NCBI RefSeq assembly: GCF_038396675.1
Contig: NC_088930.1
Coordinates: 31,906,501 to 31,970,500, forward strand
DNA: 64,000 bases
Source: Hydra vulgaris
Taxonomy: Eukaryota; Cnidaria; Hydrozoa; Anthoathecata; Hydridae
Direction of reading: 5' to 3'
Shown: positions 24,170 through 33,972 of the stretch, piece by piece
How the letters are laid out: each line of letters opens with the position of its first letter
Position numbering within the stretch: position 1 is the first letter of the stretch
Notes under the pieces: generated by a model
Database searches by the model: none
Seen by the model: the letters and a program-made list of their open reading frames with translations, nothing else
Told to the model about the DNA's origin: nothing
Program-made: the position numbers and the translations under genes

Positions 24170-24860
24170 TAATTTTAACTTAATTTTATAGTATAACTCA
24201 GTTATAATAAATAAGCATATGGTCATGATTTATATAATAACTTTTTTTAGTTATCGTTATATATGTTAAAGTTATCAAGTTAAATTAAAGTTTTATTATT
24301 AAAGTTTGAATGCAAAAGTTCATATCAATAAGAACTTTATCAGTATTGTAAGTTAAGTATTATAAGTTTTTAAAAGTATAAGAATTGTAAGTATAAGTTA
24401 TTATTAATAATAATAACTTATATATAAATTAATACATAATTATATATATTATTTTATATATAATAATTATTTTATATATAGTGTATTACATACAATATAT
24501 TACAGATATCATTTATAATAATATATAATTATACATATTTATATATAAATAACTTATATTAGCGATTCCACGGCTTAACAAAAAACATTTGACGTTTGAC
24601 AAAAAACACGTAATTTTCATAAACTCTCTTATATCTTTTTGTATGGTTAAGCAAGCGCCTTGAGGTTTTTAGCATCAGTTAGTGTTACTCAACCTCTTTC
24701 CAACCATATATAGAAAGTACTAAAGTTTATATGGCTTCACTTATATATTATTCATATCTTGAAGCCACTTTTTATAAAATAACTTGCCGCAGGAACGTTT
24801 TTTCAAAATAAGATTTAGAAGGTAAGATTTCCTAAGTATGCAGACACATCCAATTTGATT
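24170..24860. other. No gene seen
   Basis: TA-rich low-complexity sequence. Confidence 0.5.
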
Positions 24861-24988
24861 GAAACTTTCCATATATAGTAAAAATAGGATGATGAATGAT
24901 TCATCATCCTTTTTTTACTATATATGGAAAGTTTCATCCATGTTCCCCTTTCCATTCGATTCATCATGAATCGAATGGAAAGAGGAAC
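24861..24988. repeat. Two adjacent hairpins (foldback MITE)
   Basis: First hairpin: 37-bp arms 24,861-24,897 and 24,899-24,935. Second: 23-bp arms 24,942-24,964 and 24,966-24,988, centred on GATTCATCATGAATC. Each has a 1-nt loop. AAAAAATGTTCC words recur just outside, suggesting one composite element. Confidence 0.85.
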
Positions 24989-24989
24989 A

Positions 24990-26335
24990 TTTTTTAAATT
25001 TATGCATAAATTCTTAGTTCTCAGCATTTGAATACTTTAGAGTCGATTTATTGGGGAAAAAAGCCTTTTTAAAAAATGTTCCCTCTCTAAAAGGCAAGTA
25101 TAGCCTTTTCACTTTTTAAACCAAGTATTTATTTATGTTTTCCTAAGAATATGATACTTAGGATTTTTATTTACAAATTATGTATATATTATAAGGTTTA
25201 TTTTACGCTTACTTAATGACGTTTTTTGTTTTGATTTTTCGCAAAAATCCAAACATACGAAAGTATTTTTCGTTAGTTTTAACAAATTATAAGTTTTAAA
25301 GTTTGATGATGTCTTCTTTATACTAAATTAGCAAACCAAATAGGAAAATTAATTTTATTAACATAATACATAACTGCTTTAAATAATATAAATCTTGCTT
25401 TTGTTTAATCTTTTTGTCTGATTTCAAAATTTTTTCAAACAATATTTTGACAAAAGTATTGTCAAAATAAATAAAAATTCTTATAACAAGGTTTTTATCA
25501 AAAAAGGTATTTATTAAAATTTTTGTAAAAGTATTGTTTTAAAAATTTTTGAATAACATGTGAATAACAGTTACTCACATTTAGTAAATGATTTACATTC
25601 TTATTCTGAAAATGAAATAGAAAGTGAAATTTTTAAAATTTGGATAAAATAGAAATTAAAAATTTAGTTATTTCAAAGGAGTTCTTGCTGGATTTTTCAT
25701 CAGAGAAAGTTTGGTCAAAGACTACGATCTAGCTATTGTAATTACAGACTGGCCTTTCTTAAACTTTTTTTTCAAAACAAAGAATTAAAAACAAAGAAAG
25801 TTTGCAAGTATGGAAATATGTAAGAATTTTTAATAAGTATTCATACAATTTTTACTTAATAAGAAACTTTTTGATACAATGTATGTATGAATTAGTTCGT
25901 GACTTACAATTTTATTTTAAACAAGTTACCATACTGTGCCAACAGTTCACAACAGTACACCATACCCCAATTTCCAAAACCAAATAACATAGGTGGGTAG
26001 GCCAGTTTTTTTGTAAAATTTATTTTCAAATGTTTAATTTAATTGCTGAAAGTAATATGATTTCTGATAATCTATGTTTGAGTATTCTTTTGTTTTAGGT
26101 TTACAAGTTAACAATAGTCAATTCAAAATGTTGTTCCATCTATAAGCCACAATAGTGAGTCCTACTTTCATACTAGTTAATTTTTTAAATAAAGACAATG
26201 TAGCGCACACATTTTGCATTTTAAAAATTTTATTTATTGAAACCAAATTTGATTGATCTTATTTTACTCTTATTTAAATTTTACTCTTTTTTTTCTTTAT
26301 TTTTACCTACTTTTAATTAGTTTTACTTTTAATTG
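24990..26335. other. Presumed 5' flank or intron of the 26.3-kb gene
   Basis: No confident exon. A T-rich stretch ends in TTTTAATTGTAG at 26,338, a good splice acceptor directly before the coding frame. A short acidic frame near 25,560-25,650 (LHSYSENEIESE) could be an upstream exon, but this is weak. Confidence 0.35.
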
Positions 26336-26339
26336 TAGC

Positions 26340-29300
26340 TTCCAGAGCATTGTCCGAAGACCCATTTAATAGCTACAACAATCTTATGGATTTTTTAAAT
26401 ATTGAAGATGGCATTGTTTCCCTCAAATATCCAAATTTTGTCTTAACAAATAGCCATTATTTAGACATTTGCAAAGAAAAAGATAAACATGATTTGACAT
26501 GGCAAAATCTCTCTGTATTTTTCACAACCTACTGTAAATACCCTATCACTAGAGTAATGCTTGCTAAGTGTCTTAAAAAATCAAAAGACCATGTTGCAAA
26601 ACTGAATCGTGTCAAACATTTTACTTTGAGGAATTCTTATTTAAGCTCTGTTCTTTCTTTTTGTCCTGAAGTTCCTGAACTTAATGATAATTGTTCTATC
26701 AATACTTTTAGCAACTCTTGTGAATTTTTTACAGAAGATATTTCTGCTTTTCAAAGTTGTATTACCCTATTGGAGTAATAATACTTCTATTGGAGTAATA
26801 AAACATAAAAATCTAGTTAATAATTCTGCTAATTGTGATTTTACCTATAAAATAAAGAAATATAAACGAAGAATTGATTATCTTAAATTGAAAAATAGAC
26901 AATTAAATAGAAAATGTAGCGAATTTAAAACGAAATATCAAGCAATCTTGTTAAGATATAATGTCAGAAATGTCAACAAAAGAGACGCTAGAAAGGATTG
27001 TAGGATTAACCAATTGTTGCAAATAAATTTAAGATTGGAAAAAGAAATTGATATGGCTAGAAAGCGCTCACAATCAGATCGACAAAAGGCATGGTATTTA
27101 AAGAAAAAAATTGAAAACGCTGTTTTGAAAACATCTGATGAAATGAATGATTCAATCTTAAAGGAGAGTTTAAATTACTTTGAAAATCTTACAGAAGAGC
27201 TTAAGGAAAGAGTTAACATTTTTGAAAAAAATGTAGTTGAAGTTTTTGAAAGAAGGTAAATATAATGATGAAATTCGCTCGATATATTACAACCTTTTAA
27301 GTAAAAATGTTTCTGTTAATAATGTTGAATCTGTTATCAGAACTGTACTACAAAAAATGGTTGGAATTTCATGTGGCGCACTTCCAAAAAAATCTTTGGC
27401 TGCTGAATTTTTCAGTGAAATGAACCTTTTATCAAAAGCTCAAGTGAGAGAGGCTATGTTGAATAGTACAAACAATGTTCTTCATACAGATGGCACAAAG
27501 TATAATTTTAGGGAGGTTGGTAGTTTTCAAGTCACAACATCATCTGGTAGCTACACGTTTAGGATAGAAGATATGTTCTCGGGAGAAGCACAATCTTATT
27601 TTGGAGAGCTAAAAAATTTACTCACTGATATGTCTCAGAGATGTCAAAAATTTACTCACTGATATTTTCTCCAGAAAAGGAAAACTACGAGGATGATCTT
27701 AGGAAACTTATTTTTTCATTTAAATCTTTAATGACAGATCGCACTATAGTTAATTCAAGTTTTTTTAGCCAATTTCAACATTGGAGAAAAGCAATTTTGC
27801 CTTTTGTTGTTGAAAACTATGATAAGCTTCCTTTAAATGAAAAATTAAAAATTTCTCAAATGCATCACGTTATCCACAATCTTGGAATATGCACAGAAAA
27901 AGCAATCATAGAATGGGAAAGAGTGGTTGAGCAGGAAGGTAGTATTCATGGTGGTTTTAAAAATACGCAAAACTCTCGCACTTTGTATGAACTATCAAAA
28001 CTTACAACCTATAAACATGGTGATCAGCAGAATGGAAAAGCTGATGAATGGAAGGCATTTTTGCGTAAAAGGTTTTCTAAAAATTTTATGGTTTCATTTC
28101 TGCATCATCGCTTTAACATTATATTTGTACTTGGTGGAGCAGCGTATTTTCATAAACATCATCTTAAAGAATTTGTTTTCAATCTTGATGGTTCAAATTT
28201 CCTTCATGAGTCAATTAGGCACGATATTGACAACATTATTTTTCACGCTTCAACTAGAGCTCTGGGAATTTTTAATAAGCTAATATCAGGACCTCTTTTT
28301 CGTATTATTGAAGAGGAGGGTCATATATTTTCTTTGAATACCGTTTGGTCACAAACGTTTAATTATTTTGTTTGTTGTTCTTCTGATGCATCTAAAATAT
28401 GAAGTGGTTCTACATTTTTTGATGTCAAATATCTCACCAAGGATGAAGTGTTTGATCATTTATTTTCCAACAGTAATGACCCACTTTTGGATGCTTTAAC
28501 ACAAGAATGTCTTGAAGTTATATGTTGCACATGTTCTGTTATGATTCAGAGTCAGTTAAGAGACCAGTTGCCTGGAGGAAAATATCACAATCCTGGTGAT
28601 GATGTGCTTGAGGAAACTCAAAACTGTCTGTGTACTAATGTTGTGTCTGAACGTGATTTTGCTTCCTATGACCGCAGGTTAAAAATGAAACCTAACATGA
28701 CAACAGTAGCTGCAGCTGGTGTCATCATGTTTAACAACAACAAAACAGCTGTTTGGTTAGATAAAAAATCACAGGAAGACATTGAAAGGCTAGTTTTACT
28801 AGCAAGGCGAAATAGAAAAGGGTATATCAGAAAGTACAGAGAGAAAAAAGCAAATATATTGCAGTACAAAATTAATGAGATAGACAAGCGCAGCTTAGAA
28901 AAAGAAATAAAGGAACAAAAGGCAAGCGAAGAGAAAGAGTTTTTGACAACAGAAATCTGAATAGATGGAGGTTTAATTTTGTGTAAGGAGGATTTAGAAA
29001 AAATTTTAGGCACTGAAAATGAAATAGTAAAGAAGTTGCAAAGACAAATAAAATTTAGAAAAAAAGTACTACAGCAAAAATTTCCAGAAAATTGGTTGCA
29101 ATTAGGAGAAAAGGGAAAAGGGAAAAATTACAAAAAGTTTAGTATTGAGGCATTAAAAACTAACATGCTATCTATTTTTACATTTTTAAAAGAAGCTCCA
29201 GAACAACGCGCAACTACAATAAAATGTTCAGTTATCAGACAGATTGAAGAAAGACAAGAAATGTTAATAACATTAAAAAAAAAAGTCAGATTAGAGGGTG

Positions 29301-29677
29301 ACGCTAGGTTATTAATGGAAACTAGAAAAAAAATAAGAACAGGCACATCAAAGGAAGGGGTTCCAAAGTTTTTAGGAAAAAGAGTTAAACATAAAATGGT
29401 AGATGATGATGGCAAGGATTTATGGTATTCAGGGCTTGTTGTAAGTGTTCTAGATGACAATGAATTTGATGAAGACTGCGAGTTTCAGATACTATACAAT
29501 GGGCATGAAGATAAATATAATATTGAGCTGGTCAAAGAGCGGAGGACGAAATGTGCTGTGGCAGAGGAAAAGGCTGATGGTTATCTGGAGGACGTTGTTC
29601 AAAAAATGGCAGAGGAAAAGGCTGATGGTTATCTGGAGGACGTTGTTAATGTTGTCTTTGACACAGTGCAAATTTAA
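26340..29677 (+). pseudogene. Large transposase-like protein of an unnamed metazoan family, with Tudor/Spindlin-like C-terminus
   Basis: Consecutive frames make one protein. N-terminal region from SRALSEDPFNSYNNLMDFL (26,340-26,766); basic coiled coil (about 26,850-27,240); a core with VLHTDGTKYNF, FQVTTSSGSYTF, RFNIIFVLGGAAYFH, ALGIFNKLISGPL and DQLPGGKYH; then VVSERDFASYDR and NNNKTAVWL; and a C-terminal GKRVKHKMVDDDGKDLWYSG and YNGHEDKYNIELV. I recognise the core as a recurring uncharacterised family of cnidarian, mollusc and fish genomes; the D and E residues fit an RNase H-type transposase, which is inference. The last segment resembles Spindlin/Tudor modules. Frameshifts lie near 26,770 and 27,245, and a 37-bp tandem duplication at 27,612-27,660 causes another. 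From 27,641 onward one frame holds with only two TGA stops (28,400-28,402 and 28,958-28,960). An inverted relative lies at 45.9-48.5 kb. Confidence 0.72.
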
Positions 29678-29745
29678 TTTATTATGTTTATGTTTGTTAT
29701 TATTATTCAATTTAATGTATTTATATTTGTATTATTTTTGGTCAT

Positions 29746-30390
29746 CTGGAGCGGTGTTGGTGACCCATAAATCTTTATTTGTATATTTGTTTTTTATTGG
29801 ACATCTGCTGCCATGGTTACATACTGGTAAGTCACGCTTTCTATTTTTGTGCTGACATGTCAATATGTATATCATTGTGTTTACGTATTTTTAAGTTATG
29901 TATGTTTTTGTAGGTGTACCTGCAAGTCACTATATTTATACTTGTTTTCTGTTGAACCTCTGCAGTGGTGTTGATCTACCGGTAAGTAATTATTTGTATG
30001 TTTGTTTTTACGCAATACAAGTCGCTGTATGTTTCATTGTGTTTATATACCCATTAGTCATTATGTGTATGTTTGTGTTCTGTTGGACCTCTGGAGCGGT
30101 GTTGTCGCACCCGTAAGTCACCAAATGTTTCATTGTTTTCATGTACATGCCAGTCATTATTATGTGTATGTTTGTGTTCTGTTGGACCTCTGGAGCGGTG
30201 TTGACGCACCCGTAAGTCGCTATATGTTTCATTGTGTTCATGTACATGTCAGTTATTATTATGTGTATGTTTGTGTTCTGTTGGACCTCTAGAGCGGTGT
30301 TGACGCACCCGTAAGTCGCTATATGTTTCATTGTGTTTATGTACATATCAGTCATTATTATGTGTATGTTTGTGTTCTGTTGGACAGTGT
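29746..30390. repeat. 99-bp tandem repeat with older diverged units
   Basis: Three close units start at 30,091, 30,190 and 30,289 (CTGGAGCGGTGTTG...), 99 bp apart, with older units near 29,746 and 29,960. Since 99 is a multiple of three, long frames run through on both strands and are artefacts. Most units contain CCGTAAGTC or CGGTAAGTA, which looks like a splice donor. The array starts right after the stop of the 26.3-kb gene. Confidence 0.85.
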
Positions 30391-30794
30391 GTTTTGTGAT
30401 TGTGATGTTATTGTTGTGATGTTTTGTGTAGATAGACAACTTGGCTTACCTTCTCGCTGGTGTCTATTGTTAAAAATGATTATTAGATTGTTTTGTAACT
30501 GAAACTTGCTACTTCTAATTATTCACTAAAAGCCAAGAAATAAGTTTTAGAATAAAATATCTTTTTAATGTTATTTTAATTTTTTATCTTAAGCGTTGTC
30601 AATAGTTCACATAAACAATCTCAAAGAGTAAGTTTCTTATTTTATACTTATTATACTTACAACCTGCATATATAAGATATATATATACCTTTTTAAAATT
30701 TAATTCTTTATAAAATTTTTGTAAATTAATTAAAAATATATTTTAAACATATGATGTACCTTTGTTTCTAATAATAATTTTTTTACATTTTTAG

Positions 30795-30830
30795 GTAGAG
30801 TATCTGCTGTTATACCTGCCTATTGCTGTT
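30795..30830 (+). other. Possible 36-bp micro-exon
   Basis: Bounded by a T-rich acceptor TTTTTTACATTTTTAG and the strong donor GTAAGT. A similar piece of 58 bp lies at 29,924-29,981 (acceptor TGTTTTTGTAG, donor GTAAGT). No protein family is recognised; transcript data would be needed. Confidence 0.3.
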
Positions 30831-30969
30831 GTAAGTACTCCAAATTTCAGAAAGTTCTTTAGCTGTATGTTATTTTCATTGAAAATTAAATTTTAACTTT
30901 ATTGAAGAATCTTCTGTCTTGTAAATAAGTCATTCCGTAAAATTCCAACATGTTTCAATACCTTTACAC

Positions 30970-31945
30970 AGTAATTTACTGGCCGGTCTGTAAAATATTT
31001 AATTTCAAAATAGTATTTGGATTCGATGTAGTATTTGGATTCCATGATTTGTTTATGCATATTTGTATGGTGTTATTAAAATATAACCCCAAATTTTGTT
31101 TTCCAAAACTAAGTAAATAAGTGAAAACCATCAGTCTGTAAAATATATAATTCTGGATAATCTCGTCAGATTAAAAAAAAAAAATGATCATTATAAAAAA
31201 TTTCTAGTCAAATTTAATAACGGTTGAAAAATATTAAATATATTCAAAGTCGATATGCCAAATTGGTATGTGCAGCCTTTTTGTAGTAATTTACTGACCG
31301 TTCTGTAAATTATACAATAATTTCAAAATGATGTACTATTTGGATTCCATGATTCCTTTATGCATATTTGTATGGTGTAATTATATTATAACCCCAAATT
31401 TTATTTTCAACAACCAAGTAAATAAGTGAAAACTCAGTCCGTAAAATAGATGATTCTGGTAAATCTCGTCCGATTAACAAAAAAATTTTGGGGTATTTTA
31501 TTTTTTTATATTTGTTGGATCACTATGGAAAATTTAAAGTCAGATGTAATAATGGTTCAAAAGTTATTCTTAAGTCAATATGGCACCAAAACTAATTAAA
31601 TAAGTTAAAACCCACAGTCTGTAAAATAGACGATTCTGGACAATCTATTCAGAATTAAATAAAAATATTTTGGTATATTATTTTCTTTTATTTAATGAGT
31701 CAATATGGAAAATTTCAAGTCAAATGTAATAACGGTTCAATAATTATTCAAGAGTCAATATGACACCAAAACTAAGTAAAAACCCTCAGTCTGTAAAATA
31801 GATGATTCTGGGCAATCCCGACAGAATTAAAAAAATTATTTTTTGTATATTATTAACTTAAAGTTGTTGAATCAATATGGAAAATTTCAAGTCAAATGTA
31901 ATAACAGTTCAAAAGTTATTCAAAAGTCAATATGATCCAAAAATA
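30970..31945. repeat. Degenerate tandem array (315-bp and ~175-bp units)
   Basis: Two ~315-bp units begin AGTAATTTACTG at 30,970 and 31,285. Three shorter units begin CAGTC(C/T)GTAAAATAGA at 31,435, 31,615 and 31,787, each holding TCAATATGG and GTAATAACGGTTCAA. No coding capacity. Confidence 0.8.
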
Positions 31946-32284
31946 CTCTCTTTTTCGGTGCCATAACACTGCAAATTTTCATACTTAAGCCCTTTCATCA
32001 AAAAATCATCAATTTTTGCACTACAAAAAAATCAATAACTTTGGATCCGCTTAACTTCAAAGGTTGAATGACCCCTCATTTTGTAAGTCAAGTCAAGCTC
32101 TATACAATGATGTAAATTGTATATGCTTATTTGAATTATATGAAAATCGTCTGGAATGGCTACTTATATATAAGTAATTTAAGTTATACATAACATTATG
32201 TATATTATGATATTAAATTCACGCACAATGCATTGCACAAATAAATGGCAACCATCGAGTAAGTTTAGTTACAATTGTTTTAAT

Positions 32285-32491
32285 TATCAGTTTAAACCTT
32301 TTGGAAAACCCATCAAAATCCCCAGATCCTTCAACCCTGATAAAAACCGGAGAATACCCAATCAAGCAAATTTGCTTTATTTTTTAAACATATAGGGCCC
32401 ATCCGGAAACCAAAACACTTACCCGTTAAAATCCCGTTCCCGTAAGCCCAGACAAAAACCATACGGTACCTGTCTGTTAATGTTGGCTGGG
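32285..32491. mobile_element. AT-decayed relative of the GC-rich 15-kb element
   Basis: Ends TAATGTTGGCTGGG, the inverse of the 14,959 end. The interior has GGGCCCATCCGG, AACCCATCAAAATCCCC and CCCGTTCCCGTAAGCCC, words of the same type but with many C-to-T style changes. Confidence 0.55.
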
Positions 32492-32494
32492 CTA

Positions 32495-33090
32495 TTTCAT
32501 CCAAGTAAACAAACTTTGATATATGTTGAATCTCTCTTGCATAACTCTGTCTTAAATCAAGAGTTCTTATATTGTTCTGTCTTGTGGAACGAGTGATAAA
32601 CGTATTCTTGTTATTTTAATTACTTTAAGTTGCCTAGAAACAAAATTCAAAGACTAATAAAACCCCGACTCAGCCAGATTTTCACAAACTCCAGCTTGTG
32701 TCAGTGAGTTTTTTCTGTTGATCACAGTGCTCATTGCGTTTCTTATAGCAGATTTTTCAAAACATTTTCTTCATTTTTTATTATTAATTTCAGAATTTAG
32801 TATATTGGCGAGGGTTTTTGTTTGTGTTTTTCAAAAACAGTTCTACGAAAATCTAAAGGTTTGATTATTTCTTTAACTTTTTTTCTTCTATCAAATAAGC
32901 CACGTATCATTATTAATAAATCAGATGCTAAAGTAGTTTTTTTTTGTGTGTGCTGGTTTTCCATTAATAAGATATATAAATTGATGATCAATATAAATTG
33001 TATTTTTTTTAATTTAAACAAATGTTTATTACGCATTCTATCCAATAAAAACAAATAAAATAGTAACACATATATATACTGAGATGCATC
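32495..33090. other. No gene supported
   Basis: A minus-strand frame around 32,797-32,960 (SDLLIMIRGLFDRRKKVKEI) has protein-like composition, but I recognise no family. Left unannotated as a gene. Confidence 0.35.
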
Positions 33091-33094
33091 ACAG

Positions 33095-33196
33095 TAAAAT
33101 TTATATTTACGCATTTTTTAGTTTATAAAAAAATTTATATACTCGCATAAAATTATTTATATTTCCGCATAACTTAATTTATATTTCCGCATAACC
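33095..33196. repeat. Right end of a GGTTATGCG-type MITE
   Basis: Repeated TTTATATTTCCGCATAA units ending in CCGCATAACC, inverse of the left end at 14,031. Confidence 0.6.
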
Positions 33197-33309
33197 ATGT
33201 AATTGAAAATTTTTAAATGTTTTTTCGACATATTGTTTTATACCCTCAAATGTAATACTTTTGATAAAGTAATACATTGCGACAACACATATTTTTAGAT
33301 CTCTGTTAT

Positions 33310-33435
33310 ATACCTAAGTTAAGGGGTCATCCATAAATGATGTCAGTAAATATAGGGAGGGAAGGAGTGCTGGAAAGTTTGACACTAATTGACAATGGGG
33401 AGGGGGTGTTGAGGCCAAAATGATGTCAATTTAAA
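33310..33435. repeat. MITE end (GGGGTCATCCATAAATGA type)
   Basis: Starts AAGGGGTCATCCATAAATGA and contains GGGGAGGGGGTGTTGAGG and a second ATGATGTCA. I recognise this end from widespread invertebrate MITEs; the other end is not clear here. Confidence 0.45.
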
Positions 33436-33439
33436 CTAT

Positions 33440-33970
33440 TTTTTTAGTTTTTATGAGCAGATTTTACAGTATTTACATCTACTAAATGGTATAGAAATGA
33501 TGTTTTGTTTGTGGGGAAATTAATATTAAATACGAGGAATTTGATATTATATTTTATTAAATTATTTATAATATAATATTATAAATTAATATAAAAAGTT
33601 TCAAAGAGACATTAAATAAATAACAACTACTAACGTAAAATAAAAATTACTATCGTTTTATTAATGTATTACCATTTGACTGCGAATCAAATTATGTTAG
33701 AAATATTAACTCTTTGCATATAAAATTCACAATCGTTATTCGCTCCCTAGCGGATTATAAAATGTGGTTCAAAGTAAACTCATAAAAGTGAACTCATAAA
33801 TTTGTCATTTTTTGAAATTAAATTGTCGTTATTTCAAATACGAAACTCTAATTGCTCTCTAATTGATTGTAAAACGTAATGCAATGCAAACACATAAAGT
33901 CAATTGAAAATTCGAAACGCTAGTTTCTCCCTAGTGGGTTGAAGAAAAGTTTTTAAAAAGCTTGCGCTAA
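33440..33970. other. No gene seen
   Basis: AT-rich, with two diverged copies of a short block (CGCTCCCTAG / GTTTCTCCCTAGTGG) near 33,740 and 33,925. Confidence 0.45.
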
Positions 33971-33972
33971 CG

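Noticed and set aside
28400-28960. Selenocysteine reading of the two TGA codons
   Set aside because: No selenoprotein family resemblance, and other frameshifts upstream already break the gene; decay is simpler, so it is kept only as a check.
28666-29710. Minus-strand frames of 115, 110 and 72 codons
   Set aside because: Antisense to the conserved plus-strand gene, with no family motif of their own.
30002-30439. Frames of 96 and 143 codons on opposite strands
   Set aside because: Created by a 99-bp tandem repeat, which keeps all frames open; the codon pattern simply repeats.
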